The notes below the pieces were generated by a model, which saw only the letters and a program-made list of their open reading frames with translations, searched no databases and had not been told where the DNA came from. A program made the position numbers and the translations under genes. Shown here piece by piece: positions 12,993-25,810 of a stretch of DNA of 64,000 bases. The DNA comes from Whitmania pigra. Lineage: Eukaryota; Annelida; Clitellata; Hirudinida; Haemopidae. The stretch lies in NCBI GenBank assembly GCA_021613335.1, contig JAJTWR010000371.1, positions 880,001-944,000 of the forward strand. The letters run 5' to 3'. Every line of letters begins with the position of its first letter. Position 1 is the stretch's first letter.

Positions 12993-13277
12993 ATCCTCCA
13001 GGGATGATAGCCGGCAAAGCACATAAACCAGCAAAGCGGTTATCAAAGTCTGCAGAATTGTCAGTTGTTAAGTGAAAGGAAATCTTCCCTGATAAGGGGT
13101 TCCAAAGTCCCGAGGCTATGAGATCCATACTTTGGCCGTCCATCCGTATCGCCATTAAACTATCTTTTACGATGCCGAGGCATTTCTCATTATCAGACTC
13201 CCATGCCAGATATCGGCATAAATGTGTTCACTTTTCTGTCTATCCATCCTTCCAAGTATTTGCTTATTTGTATTTTG

Positions 13278-13374
13278 TTTGTCCATCCATCTCTTGTTCA
13301 TCCATCTCCTGTCCATCCATCTCTTGTCCATCCATCTCTTGTCCATCCATCTCTTATCCATCCATCCTTCATCT
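13278..13374. repeat. 15-bp minisatellite
   Basis: About six tandem copies of a 15-bp unit near CATCCATCTCTTGTC. Confidence 0.9.
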
Positions 13375-13547
13375 GACCGAACGGTCCACTAGCCCATAGG
13401 ACCCCTTTAATGAATTTCTTCTTCACAAATCCACGCTTCTTAACTAGTCGCTGAGAGACTTGCTAACTAGGTGCGAAACGGTCAAGAACATCTGAGATGA
13501 TGAAGCGACTGAGAAAACACACAAGTGAAAGATAGAATGATTCAGAG

Positions 13548-13696
13548 TGCGAGTGAGTGAGTGAGTGAGTGAGTGAGTGAGTGAATGAGTGAGTGAATGA
13601 GTGAATGAGTGAGTGAGTGAGTGAGTGAGTGAGTGAGTGAGTGAGTGAGTGAGTGAGTGAGTGAGTGAGTGAGTGAGTGAGTGAGTGAGTGAGTGA
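13548..13696. repeat. (GTGA)n microsatellite
   Basis: About 37 units with a few GAAT replacements; one of the longest tetranucleotide arrays here. Confidence 0.95.
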
Positions 13697-13877
13697 CGAA
13701 AGAGGTGAAGAAATGAACTGTCGATTGAGAGTTGCTGATATGCTCGCTGCTGAGATATCGCACTTGATGGACGCATAAGTAAAAAGGTCAGAAGTGGTGC
13801 AATAAAGTTGACAATAATTCAATTCATACCTAAGAAGAATACTCTCCATCTCGTCTTTCTACATCTCCATCAATTTC

Positions 13878-13970
13878 TTTCATCCATCCATCCATCCACG
13901 CATCCATCTATTCATTCATCCATCCATCCATTTATCCAACCATCCATCTATCCATCCATTCCTTTTTCAT
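13878..13970. repeat. (CATC)n tract
   Basis: CATC/CATT array with interruptions. The interval 13,971-15,250 holds minor ATTC, GGAT and GAAT tracts (near 14,265, 14,525 and 14,795) and no supported gene. Confidence 0.85.
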
Positions 13971-15250
13971 TCATTTATCAATATCTTCGTCACTCCATCC
14001 ATTCCAGTAAATACCTTTGATGCCAACTAATCTTCTGTGTCAATCAGTCTATGTTATGGAAATTATTTGGATCATATGAAGCTTCTCTTGATACAGAAAC
14101 ACGATAAGAACATTCTAGATTTCATTCACACGTGTTTACTTCAACTTTGAATTATCTCCAGGTACTTTTTATCGGGACAACGATCATTTGTTTATATCAT
14201 TTTCAATCTAATTATTTATTATTTTACATTTTAATCATCAAATAATTGCAAGTGTAATTCATTCATCTATTCATTCATTCATTGAAGTAAAATCATTCTT
14301 CGTTACCTCACTGAACCGTTAATCCATTTATCTACCTTCATTCAATCTTCCCGTGGGACATGCGCAGTCGTGGATGCAGAAAAATGGCTCCACTTCCGTC
14401 CCTTCTGCGCATGTCAGTGACGTGTCTGCCACGCACCGAAGAACAAAAGATACGAAATATGCTCGGTTGAGTCAATAAACGCGCTGACTTTGATTCGAGA
14501 TGGACTGAAGAATGAGTAAATGAAAGAATGGATGGATGGATGGGTTAATGGGTTGGTATGTGGGTAGATATGTGGATTGAGGCATGGGTAGCTTCGTAAT
14601 GTATCCATCAGTGGGACTCATCAAATTCTCAGCAGAGCAAATTTCTATGAATAAATTAATTTTTACAGACATCAACACAAAGCAACTTATTTCACATTCA
14701 TTTTCATTCAATCACTTCGAACAAGAGTAACATAAATAACTCCCGATGGATCACCTGAATGAATGAAAGAATGAAGCAATAGATGGATGGACGAATAAAT
14801 GAATGAATGAATGGAATTAATAAATAACTTAATAAACGGATGATTGATATCCATTGTTGATAGAACTTAGAAATGAGAAAAGATGTGTGACATGGAGATG
14901 ACGTGAGAAAGTGAGACAACCAGCCTTTCGAACCTCGTCACAAAAACTCTGCAATGTCACGTCATATTGTGACGATTTATATTAGTTCCAATGCAAGGAC
15001 ATTTATTTCAGTCTCAAATGTGATAAAAGAGTATAATAACAAATAAAATAATTAATCCGAAATAATAATAACAATAACTGATTATTATGATTACAATTAC
15101 AATAGTAATAAGAATCATAACGATTAATTTTGTTAACTCAACAAATTTATATGATGATAATGATAATATCAGTAATAACAACTGCGACCATTGCTGTCGC
15201 CATGATAACCACAAGGTGCATCACGATCTCCTATTTCTAAACATCACCTC

Positions 15251-15251
<1 letters not shown>

Positions 15252-15301
<50 letters not shown>

Positions 15302-15412
15302 TCATCATCATCATCATCATCACATCATCATCATCATCATCATCATCCTCATCACAATCATCATCATCATCATCACCACAATCATCATCATCATCACCAC
15401 AGTCATCATCAA
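15252..15412. repeat. (ATC)n microsatellite
   Basis: ATC array with single-base slips and CAC variants. Confidence 0.95.
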
Positions 15413-15754
15413 ATATATCTGGAAGGCAGGCGAAATAAAGCAGATCTCTCGAGTAAATCCACACAGAAAGCATCCATCCGTCATTTTTATAGCGCTTAAT
15501 TCCTTCTGAGTTTTTATGACGTCAGACGTTTATTGGGGACTGGATAGGATTTCCCAAGGCCTGCGCGCCCAATTATTCCTGTTATTAATGATCTATTACC
15601 ATCAGTAACATTAATAATGATTAAATATTAATTTAACATCATTATTATAAATAAAGGTTATATAAAGTAAAAAATTAATAATAAAATTATAGTTATGACT
15701 TAGAATAAAAATTAATAAAATTTCTTTATTTCATTAGCTAACCATTCATGCACC

Positions 15755-15985
<231 letters not shown>

Positions 15986-16135
15986 TGTAAGGGCGGCGAA
16001 CCTTCTCGCACGAAGCTTGACGTCTGCTCGGTTGATACTCCGTGACCAGGTGATTGTTAATCTCTGAGGTCTTACTGTTAAGAGGCTTAACGTCCATTCG
16101 AGCTTATTTCATTCGCCGTTTGCTCAACCATTCAT

Positions 16136-16170
16136 TAATCCATCCACCCATCCATCCATTCATCCATCCA
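16136..16170. repeat. (CATC)n tract
   Basis: Short CATC array. Confidence 0.8.
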
Positions 16171-16346
16171 CACCTAACTCCATTCGTTAAAGCATACATC
16201 CATCCGTTCATTCATCCGAATTTCATTTCCGATCGACTGGAGTCGCTATGGTTACGAAATGATCTGACGTCAACAGATGGCTGCCATAGCAACTCAATCC
16301 GCTAATGACTTCTAATTGACAACGAAGATTACGATATTAAGTTTCC

Positions 16347-16382
16347 ATTGCCGACGACAACGACGATGACCATGATGATGAC

Positions 16383-16416
<34 letters not shown>

Positions 16417-16418
16417 GC
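16347..16418. repeat. (GAT/GAC)n microsatellite
   Basis: GAC units lead into about fifteen GAT units. The interval 16,419-17,150 shows no supported gene. Confidence 0.9.
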
Positions 16419-17152
16419 GGTATGAGGAACATAAAGATGACTGACTGAACTAGTGAAAGAATGACGAAGCCTCAAGGCATAAAGTGTCGAAGGTTGTAAG
16501 ACATCATCAATAAGATGCGATGTGAGGAGATTAATGGAGGAATAAAATGGATGCATCTAACAATACTTTATCAGTAATAGAAATAATTTATTATATTATA
16601 TATTTATATTAATATAATAATAATTCTTATTATCCGCCACAAACAATTGGCATTTTAAAACCACCTCTGCATCAACCACACGACTTTCACATTCATTCAT
16701 TCATTCATAGATTCATCAATCTCTCACTCCTTCCATTATCTCTTTCCATCGTCCTTACCATCAATCCAGCCGCCTTGGTGTGATGTCACAGGGTACAAGT
16801 TGAAAGGTCGAAGGTCAAGCTATTTATGGCAATGTGCCATGCAAACCACATGTGTTTACGTTGGAAATCAGCCTGCCTGCTGGCAAGAGAAACTAGAGAA
16901 ATGATGAACTTTTTGGAAAAGGAGGGCAGTCTCTATGTGCGCGACAATCGTAATTATTACACTTGCAATTGTTTCAATTGTTTTATTATATTACGTTATA
17001 ATTACTATGTAATTAAATGTAATTAATTAGCCAATTCGCGATAGGCTTTGTATCTCTGTTAGCTGGGAATGATCTCATAATAACCATCTGTAAGGAATTC
17101 TAACAGGGAACTCAAAGCATTGTCTTATTAGTGAATTTCAAAATTAAATTTG

Positions 17153-17153
17153 G

Positions 17154-17249
<96 letters not shown>

Positions 17250-17266
17250 TAATAATAATAATAATA

Positions 17267-17338
<72 letters not shown>

Positions 17339-17352
17339 CAACAACAACGACG
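17153..17352. repeat. (AAT)n array ending in (AAC)n
   Basis: About 200 bases of AAT with slips, changing to AACAACAAC and GACGATG at its right end. Confidence 0.95.
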
Positions 17353-17949
17353 ATGAATCACGGCTTTATAAGCAGCTGTTACCCTTCTTTTCGTATCAAT
17401 TCGAACGACCAATCAGCTTCCTCCTTATTCAAAGACATGGTATGGACGGAGAGATGAGTGAAAGAAAGTGAGAGGATCGATTGAATGAGTGGAGAAAGAT
17501 ATCAGACTTGTTAGTCACTGCAGTCTAGCCATGACATGATGTTAGATGACGTTGTTGTCGTTGCTAAATTGATAGATGAATTGAAGGTGATGATATAGGT
17601 GAGGTTGATGATGATGGTAATTATGATAATGACGAAGACGATGACGTGATTTGGTTTTAGGTTTTCCATTCAAATTCATGCGACTCCTTGGCGCTAGAAA
17701 TAAACCGATCTATACATAGCGGCCAATCAGATGATCGAACGAAAGATGGTACGAAAAATTAAATGAGTGTAATGAGGGGTTGGAAAATGATTGCCAGTCT
17801 TCCAGTGGTGAAGTTGTCAGGCGAAAAGCAGGTGGAAAGGAAGAAAAGTGACTGAAGATCACGTGGATCTTCCTGGATTTCCGATGGAAAAACCAGAAAA
17901 GTCACGAACCGAGAGGTGCCAACAATCCTCACGTATTTCTTTATTATAT

Positions 17950-18000
17950 AGTTGGAAAATGATGATGATGATAATAATGATGATGATGATGATGATGACG
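17950..18000. repeat. (GAT)n microsatellite
   Basis: GAT array interrupted by AAT units. The flanks 17,353-17,949 and 18,001-18,070 hold no supported gene. Confidence 0.85.
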
Positions 18001-18074
18001 AAAATGTTATGAGGAGTGTTTTCAATGTCTCTTTAAAAATTAAGGAACGTAATTAATGAATAAATGAAGGAAGA

Positions 18075-18195
18075 AACTCAGAATATGAATTAATATATGA
18101 ATTAATTTATGAATGAATTAATTTACGAATTAATTTATGAATGAATTAATTTATGAATGAATTAATTTACGAATTAATTTATGAATTAATGAATG
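18075..18195. repeat. AATTAATTTATGAATG minisatellite
   Basis: About six imperfect tandem units alternating ATTAATTTATGA and ATGAATT. Confidence 0.85.
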
Positions 18196-18547
18196 AACGA
18201 ACGATTTAGGAATCATTAACAAGGGCTGAGTCAACAATCATTTAAGCAATCATTATGAGTCAACATCTTATTTTAAAATGCATTTACGTTACATTGATTT
18301 CAGATTTTAAAATGTATTCATACGATGTTATTTATATCACATTTTAATATCCATCCCGCAACATGCAATTCAAGCAAGCATGCATTAAATCAAACAACCA
18401 GAAAGTAACCTTAATGGATAACATTGGATATTAATAGCACCAAATGGATGGATCGCGGCTGCCTAACTTTGCCATACATCATACGTTATCATCATCATGC
18501 AACATCGGATACTGCGTTAAGACAATAGAATAGTGGATATTATGGTT

Positions 18548-18628
18548 GGACGGACGGTTAGATAGATGGATGAGTCAGTGGATGGACGGACGGTTAGATA
18601 GATGGATGAGTCAGTGGATGGACGGATC
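18548..18628. repeat. Two-copy tandem repeat of about 36 bp
   Basis: The unit contains GGACGGACGGTTAGATAG followed by ATGGATGAGTCAGTGGAT. Two copies are essentially identical, and a third starts. Confidence 0.9.
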
Positions 18629-19086
18629 CAAAGAAAAATAAAAGAAAGAATAACTAAACAGAAGATCGGACGCACAAGTAACCCTTAATGGCCGCCCTCA
18701 TTCTTTATTAAGTCATCCGATTCGGCGTGTCAGATTTGACACAAGAAAGCCGTCTCTATTGTTCTTCCGAGAGAAGGTGTTGCCGACAAGCAACAACAAA
18801 AACAACAACAAAAAAGCCGGCGGCAGTTGAGTTACCAGGGATGAAAATGTAGAAGAAGTTCCACATGGAGGACTTGCACCAATAAAAATCACTCGTCGAA
18901 TTATCACTGGCCGATAACCAGATCCTGCCAATTGGCTCGAGGCAATCTGAGCCCTCAAACTGGGGCAAAGAAATCCTAAAAAGCAGTCCTTAGGGAATAA
19001 ATCGTGAATCGTTTGTGCCTTTTGAACCAACAATTCTTCACGGTAGGTGAGAGTTAAATGTGAATTAAAAAAAGATTCGATTTTAA

Positions 19087-19302
19087 ATGGTTAAGAAGGT
19101 TTGCATGGGCTATTTTAGTATTTTAACTGAGATCATTATCTTGTTGATGTCGGCAGTGACAAGCACACAAGCGTCGATTACGGACACATGCAGGCGGTAT
19201 GGCATCCGGTCAGCAATTTGTTTTGTTAGGTTCGAAGGCATTTCCTGCGAATTTAATGTCCATGTTATTTGCATTATTTCAGGAGAAAGGTGTGAGTAAT
19301 GG
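19087..19302 (+). CDS. Candidate small secreted cysteine-containing peptide (uncertain)
   Basis: A 70-codon ORF with a true ATG. Residues 8-30 form a hydrophobic stretch (ILTEIIILLMSAVTSTQA) that could be a signal peptide. It is followed by about 40 residues with five cysteines spaced 7-10 apart. I recognise no family. The odd cysteine number, lack of a nearby AATAAA and lack of neighbouring exons weaken the case. It lies just right of the microsatellite-rich block. It could equally be a chance ORF. Confidence 0.2.
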
Positions 19303-20906
19303 AGGCACAATTGTCCTTTAATTGGTGCAGGACAAGACGATATCGAGATGATTGTTGTATTAATGACTCTGGGAGGATTGTCGACGTCAGTTTGCCTGAC
19401 GCTCGCAAAGAATACTAATAACAGACACTCATAGCAGTCAAAATACTTTCATAAAATTATATTCAGCTATCGGTCACTAACCAAGTAATCTTCTTGTCTC
19501 TGATTCGTTGAGATAGACGTTGAAGTTTCCGGACACTGATATCATTTCATGGCAGAACATCCAGAGCATGCAGAAAGCAAAAAACTTTCTCTCATTCCAG
19601 CTCTCCATGTTGTCACGCAGTTTTTTCCAGTAGGATTTGTTGCAGATTGCAATTGACGAAACAGTTGTTAGTTTAGTTTTTAAACCAAAAATTTACCTAA
19701 ATACTTATGTTAAGACATTTCCCGAGTTAAAGTTTTTCTTTAAAAAATAAACTAATAACTTTGATATATTTATCTATTCAACGCTATTAATACTCAATAT
19801 AACTTTGGTTCAACGCTCCACCTCCCCGACAGCTATTGTTAATATAACTAAGAGACGCCTTCTCGCTAGTTTATATACGACCGTCGACGTATGGCGCCGA
19901 GAGAAGATAGCTCCAAATTATTTGTACATTAATTTCCAGATTGATACGATTTCAATTGAAAGAATGAAATCAGTTTCGTGATCCAGCGAACCATTTTTTT
20001 TTATCAGTTTTGAGAGCTACTATATTCTCGATGCTTTGTCTATACTTTCAGTCATATTAAAAAAATACTGACTTTGAAAGTTAATCGACGTAAAATACGA
20101 TAAATAATTTAATTTTACTTGTTTAAAATTTTTCCTTAAAAAGTGTATTGGATTTAAAAGTAGGAATCCAACAACCAACCAATATGCTCGGACAAAACTT
20201 GTGGTTGTCCTATTACTTTCTTTTTAATTAATAATATTGCGCCAATAAATAATTTGAATAAAAATTAAATAAGTTTTATTAAATCTGATTTTAAAATTAT
20301 TTTTAAATAATAGATAATTTTTAGTAAAATATTATACCACATTAACCCCTGGGGAATAAAATAAAGATATTTTCCAAACAACCAGAGCCGCCGACATGGC
20401 TTTATATGTAATTGGGTATTAGAAAACCAAAAAAGTCATTATTGTAATATTTTAATATTTTGAATACTGGTGGGTCTAAAAAATTGCCTTATCCCTGGGC
20501 ACTTGTCTCGACTGCAAGCTACAACATTTCTTAACAATTTAGAATAAAAAATTAAAATGATTAAATTTTAAAAAGAGAAGCAAATTTTTTGATTGCCAAA
20601 TTCATTACGAAATATGTCTTAAGTTAGAAATCCATGTTTTTACACATTCATATCAAATGATTGCGAATCTCCGCGTCGCTCATTTATAGATTGTTCAACA
20701 ACTCTTAGCTTCCGCATAAGTAACAGTTACGTTGCTAAGTTTTTTCACTCCTGCAGCGAAGCCTAACTAGAGACTGATTTTTGTCTTCAGTTGTTGCAGA
20801 ACCAAAGAACATATGCGCAAATTGCACGGATAAATGCGTAATTTAGATATATTTCGAAGTTAACGTGAAAATCGAGACTAGTACAAATTCTGATGCATTC
20901 TGAAAT
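19303..20906. other. Gene-free interval
   Basis: AT-rich anonymous sequence, without the dense microsatellites seen to the left. No exon with matching splice phase was found. Confidence 0.5.
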
Positions 20907-22597
20907 ATGGCGTCCAACAAATATGCATATGCAGGCGGAAGTGTTACATCGATCAAAGCCTCGGGTTAGTAAACGATTCTTATTCATTTTATAGTGTGTA
21001 TGAACCTCTTGTATTCGGGATAGATGATGAAGCAGACACTTTAAAGTTGATCTTCATTATACGTTTATTAAGTAAAAAAAAACTGAGCATGTTTTAATGC
21101 AAAGTTGAAACGTCAAAATGTTTTGAAAACAAACAAATTAATATCACGCAATTTACGTTCTTATTAACAGCCACGCAATAGCATATGTTAAGGGCAACTT
21201 GTGTGTTTATGTAACATGTGATGCTCCTGGAAATTATGTTATTTATTCTTTACATCTTGGTCTGACAAATCCTTCATGACATTTCACAGAGGTTAATATC
21301 AAGATAACCTCTGCTCTCTCAAAACCAATATGTTTTAAACAATGGAAAATTAGAATTCATTGACAGACTGGAAAGCAAAATCATTTCAAAAAGAAAGATT
21401 TAATCATTCCGAAGTAGATTCAACTTTATTTTATGATTGGGGATTTCTATGTGCCTTGTTTTACGGCAGTGCTTTCCTTGATTCTTTGCCCGTTTACTGT
21501 ATTTTGGTGAGCCACCATGTCAGCTGCTTTGATGATTTATGTGGAAACTTTATTGAAAATTTGCAATATCACAATGTTCGGTGATGATTAAAAGCTGATT
21601 CATTTCACGCCAACTTATTTGAACACTCACCTCTTTCATCGGGAAATTGTAAAATTAAACATTTTTAATCATGTCACAATTAGCCTTATTTCTTCCTTTT
21701 AAAGACTTTAAATTATTCAATTTAACTATTGGGTGTTAATTTAGTTAAATTAGTTCTTTGGTCAAATTTTTAATCAAGAAACTTTTCTCATTTCTTAAGT
21801 GTGTGAAAATTAATATAAACAAAAACTCAAAGATTGATTTTGAAATGATGTGATTTATTATCTTTCTAATCTCTTTTTATGAATGTAAAAACGGCATTTT
21901 AAGAATCTGCACATCAGAATAAGGAAGTGATTAAAACCAAAACAATACAAAAAGGTTCAATCAAACGGGAAGTAAATGCTCTTGCTGCATGTCGAAGGGA
22001 AGCTATTTTTGTGAGCCAGTGAGGCTGAACATTAATGAAAACAAAGTGTTCTTTTCATATAAGAAGACATCCCTAATTTATGATGGAATATTAAATGAAA
22101 TTAAATGATTTAACTTACTCAAAGATAGTGACATTAAATTCATTAAGAATCAACATTTTAATAAACGATGCACCCTCATTGCATGATTATTGATGTTTCT
22201 TACAGTCTTTAATTCTGATGACCCAAAGGCAATATTAATAAAGCAAAGTGAGAAACTTAGAGATCTTATAAAGAAGTTAGAAACTCAAAATAATAAGCTC
22301 AGAGAATTTTCTGAAAAGTCTCAAAAGTTTAACAGTTTGTCAGAAGATATGTCATCCTCATCCAGTAAGTGTTTTTTTCTTTAATTTACACTTTCTTTTG
22401 TTTCAAAAATTATCTTTTTAAATCTTTTTAAAATATTTATCGTTGATATCTGTTTCTATTATATATCTAAGTCTATCTTATTCTAGCCTCATTGTATATA
22501 GGTTGAACTTTTTAATTTTTGTTAAATTGAGATTTTAACTTTTACAGCCATAGGTGAGAGATCGTATCCTGTACAGTGCACAGAGGAAAGTTTATAA
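20907..22597 (+). CDS. Small coiled-coil protein, three exons
   Basis: I assembled three exons from splice phases: 20,907-20,964, 22,206-22,364 and 22,548-22,597. Together they encode 88 residues from an ATG (MASNKYAYAG) to a TAA at 22,595. The donors are TCGG|GTTAGT and CCA|GTAAGT; the acceptors are TCTTACAG and TTTTACAG. All three joins keep one frame (phase 1, then phase 1). Residues 20-60 are charged with heptad-like Leu/Ile (ILIKQSEKLRDLIKKLE), so a coiled coil is likely. A Ser run and a short polar tail follow. No signal peptide or membrane segment is visible. AATAAA lies at 22,881. I do not recognise the family; function unknown. Confidence 0.6.
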
Positions 22598-22880
22598 ATG
22601 GCTTCATGGAATATGCATCGTCTTTTTCAGGCAATTGGGCACTAATTTCTCAACATTTGTAAGCATCGAAGCTAAGCAGGCCCACACATTTTAAAATTGT
22701 TTTAGTGGCAGGCGAATAATTAGATTCAGTGCACAGGATTTGCTTATCACTTACTACTTCACTAAATCACGTGAATCACATGTGCTTGATTGAATTGGTG
22801 TGGGCTGTTTGCTTGAGGAAATCCTGAATAATCATTCAATTGGTCACCTTTTTTGCTAGAAATGATCTACATTTCTCTAT

Positions 22881-22886
22881 AATAAA
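22881..22886 (+). terminator. Poly(A) signal AATAAA
   Basis: AATAAA about 285 bases after the stop of the small coiled-coil gene, in an AT-rich stretch. Assignment to that gene is inferred from position. Confidence 0.35.
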
Positions 22887-24864
22887 TAGAAACTTAAACT
22901 CAACCTATTGTTTTTTTTAGTATTTCAAAATGGAAAATAATTATGGGTCACCCAAACATTTTTTTGAAAATTGCAATTTTGTTACAAACTTCATGCAATC
23001 GCAAATGCGCAATTATTGGGGAAAATTATGTAAGTTAGGTTATATACTATATAACGAGGGAACAATGCTGCATCACTTCCTTAATGGTTGGCAGTTGGCG
23101 TGAGGTTCGCATCCAATGCCGTAAACTGGACGATTCAGTTGCGCTCGAGTAACGGCTCGAGTAGTTTAAAACAGAGTTTATAAAATTGCTAATTTTTTTC
23201 AATAGAACTTTATTTCAATTGTATACAATCGACCTGCATGTAGAAACATATAAATAAATTTAAATTTAATCTATCAAACGCAGAAGAAAAATCAGAAGAT
23301 ATGGCGTTTCTCACCCACTCCGGCGGCAAAAGAAGACAAAAAATAATTTCGAGAAAAACATTTTTTTTTACTAAGAATTAACGTTTTATCACTATCCAAA
23401 GTCCAATTGCCCTATTATACAGTTAGAGCTGTTTATATGGACACGTTAATAAGACATGGTGGCAAGCCATCGTGGAATATGAGATGACCTTTTATTTGCG
23501 TCTAATCTAAGATCCCCCTGCCCCCACAAAAATTCCCTGATTGGATCTACCAGCCATAGGCATAAAGAAAGGTAATTTGTTGACTAAATAATGTATTCAA
23601 TACCTGAAAAACTTATTTCTCTTCTCATGTTTTGATGCATCGATGTTAGGCGACTGAACTTTTGGCATTTCGAATTCAAGCTGTTATCCACTTTGAGTCA
23701 CAAGCATTTCAAGTCGTTATTGCAGCTAAAATAATAATAATAATAGCAACAAAGACAATAACTATCAACAATAACAATAATACTAATATGGAGATGAACT
23801 CTATCTGCATACATTTTTCACGGATTGTTCTACAATTGTAATACAATTTAACCTTAATTTATAGTGCAGAATGTGAACGTCCACAAAACAATAAACTTAT
23901 TAAAAAACAATCGAAGCTTTATTAGCAGTTCGACCCATAAGTTTCGAGTGAGAACCAATACATTTTAAACTCAGATGTTATGGGAGGCCTCACTCACGAC
24001 TCTCCATTGTCTTATAACTCGCGACATTTTTAGACAGGTTGCATCGCACAGTTCAAAATTTGAATTATCTTGAAAAGTAACTAAACCTTTAGAAGCACGC
24101 ACAAATTAAAAAAGATTAAATACGAAATGGTATCTTCTTGTAACCTAAGAAATGTTGTTATATATAGCCGGGCAAACGCTAACTAAACCACTCGCCTAAG
24201 CACCGACAATGATGAACTCGGGCCTAGCATACTTCCACTAGGCTGCATTGAACTTAATCCTAGAAATATCTGCTTTTAGCATTTGGTCTAATTTCTTAAC
24301 ATGTGGCACGTCCAATCAGTGCCTGATTAAGACGTGGTCGGGATGTGCCACCGTAAAGAAACCACAGAAAGTTTTTCTTTGCTTGTCAGAGGGTAGGACA
24401 GCATCGACGTAGAAACTTGTGGATCTCCGCCAGGCGCAACATCAAATGGATACTTAAATCCGAGACTGGATATTCACAAATAAAGCTTATAATGTATTTT
24501 ATTGAAACAATGGTAATTGTAAACATTTTATTTGATTTTTCGCTAACATTATGTGTGTATGTCTATCGGGGATAAAATTGCTAAGTGCCATAGGCATAAT
24601 GTTGCCTTGAAATTGCAGATATTATGTAGCCTTTTACAGTGTACAAATATTATGTAGGTCTAAAACAAAACCTCTGCATGGCGAATTTTCTAAACCATAA
24701 GTTGATCATTAACCAACTGCATTTCAAATAACTATCAATTAAATTGGAGTAAGCAATATTAAATCAATAAAAACATAATTTCATAATAGGATATTAGGTT
24801 TTCATAGCATAAGACCATTAAATTATCACAAATATGTTCCATTTGGGCTTTAGACGAGTAATAA
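22887..24864. other. Gene-free interval
   Basis: Anonymous AT-rich sequence with a short (AAT)n run at about 23,730-23,780. No exon, RNA gene or recognisable transposon end was identified. Confidence 0.5.
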
Positions 24865-25491
24865 TCAGAACATATGTCGCTTCGTGCAATGGGATAATTG
24901 GTGCGTTTTTAAGTAATACCCACTCTTGAAAGGTGTATCACATCTAACGCAGAAGAAATCTTTGTGATACTTTAGCATGTGGTTTCTGAAGTTTTCAAAA
25001 CCCACCAACGTTTGGTTGCAAACTTTACACGTCTGAACTATCGATTCCTTGTTTGGAAGTCTAGCTCTCCCAGAGTTGGAATAAGGCGTCACTCGATGAT
25101 TGTGCTTCTCCGAGACTCCACTTCGATCTGCTTTATGGCGACTATGTGAATGTGTGTGCTTCTGGTGGGAATATTGAGCGTTAATAACTTCATTCTTCCG
25201 TTCAATTTGACGATCAGTATACTGGTAGTTCGAATCCTGCACATAACCATGGTTCACAACGCTTTCAGACTCTGCTGGTTCCACGCCGATCACATTAAAG
25301 TGAGCCATGCAGACCAAGTAATTGCTTCTCAGCTCTACAATAGGAAGAGACATGAGATCAAGTCTTTCTATTCTCTCCAGTATATCGCGAACAAGGTCGG
25401 GATCTTCAGGAAATTCGTAGCAATTCGGGGGAGAATCTGTTCGAATAGTGGAACAATTTCTAGCACAACACGTGTGCGTCGTATCTTCCAT
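24865..25491 (-). CDS. THAP-like plus C2H2 zinc-finger protein, copy 1
   Basis: Intronless ORF of 208 residues from the ATG at 25,491 (MEDTTHTCC). The N-terminal 80 residues look like a divergent THAP (C2CH) DNA-binding domain: a CCARNC start, a YEFPED motif about 20 residues on, and LVCMAHF as the C-x2-H pair. The middle is His/Ser/Arg-rich and polar. The C-terminus has two C2H2 fingers (CKVC...HMLKYH and FCVRC...HQLSH). It is one of three tandem paralogs on the same strand. A role as a sequence-specific DNA-binding protein is inferred from domains; THAP domains also occur in P-element-type transposases, but no nuclease domain is present here. Confidence 0.65.
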   Translation of the reverse strand: MEDTTHTCCARNCSTIRTDSPPNCYEFPEDPDLVRDILERIERLDLMSLPIVELRSNYLVCMAHFNVIGVEPAESESVVNHGYVQDSNYQYTDRQIERKNEVINAQYSHQKHTHSHSRHKADRSGVSEKHNHRVTPYSNSGRARLPNKESIVQTCKVCNQTLVGFENFRNHMLKYHKDFFCVRCDTPFKSGYYLKTHQLSHCTKRHMF

Positions 25492-25582
25492 GGTTTCAAT
25501 GGTCAAATTGCTTGGTTTCTCAGTAATGTCGACAATGCGGTTGTGTTAAATGTTTATGGCGCGCAATAAAAACACAATAAGC

Positions 25583-25650
25583 TGGTACACTCAAAAGATC
25601 GTGAATATGAATGAAATTGAGTAATTAATTTTTATAATTTTATTACACGC
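25583..25650 (-). promoter_or_regulatory. Conserved block upstream of zinc-finger copy 1
   Basis: This noncoding block, about 100 bases upstream of the ATG, is almost identical to 27,206-27,273 upstream of copy 2. It contains ATATTCACGATCTTTT (read on the - strand). A near match, ATATTTACGATCTTTT, lies about 70 bases upstream of the PRPF3 start. It could be a promoter element or simply part of the duplicated unit. Confidence 0.35.
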
Positions 25651-25740
25651 GTTAATTAATAATTGATTTTGTTACAATTCCATCAATAAATTTAATTGTG
25701 CTGCAATATAAAAACTGGGGTCATGGAGACACTTGGCAAA

Positions 25741-25796
25741 TAGTCCAAATCATCTCAGTTATGCAACGGACTATAATCAAATAAATAAATAAATAA
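25741..25796 (+). mobile_element. Short 5'-truncated retroposon with 14-bp target-site duplication
   Basis: A 56-bp insert ends in (AAAT)n and is flanked on both sides by the identical 14-mer AGACACTTGGCAAA (25,727-25,740 and 25,797-25,810). The tail and the duplication are the marks of target-primed reverse transcription. The body is too short to name the family. Confidence 0.75.
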
Positions 25797-25810
25797 AGAC
25801 ACTTGGCAAA

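Noticed and set aside
153..13849. Many ORFs of 60-150 codons with THSL, HPFIHS or SIHPS runs
   Set aside because: They coincide exactly with ACTC/GTGA and CATC/GGAT arrays, which lack stops in several frames; no domain or splice evidence.
16826..17026. 66-codon + strand ORF
   Set aside because: No domain, AT-rich tail composition and adjacent to microsatellites; indistinguishable from chance.
18713..19033. 106-codon - strand ORF with a hydrophobic LLLFLLLL stretch
   Set aside because: No recognisable domain; hydrophobicity comes from a CAACAACAA-type repeat; no splice or poly(A) support.
22655..22690. AAGCTAAGCAGG, resembling part of the 5S rRNA internal promoter
   Set aside because: Only about 12 bases match and the rest of a 5S gene is not present.
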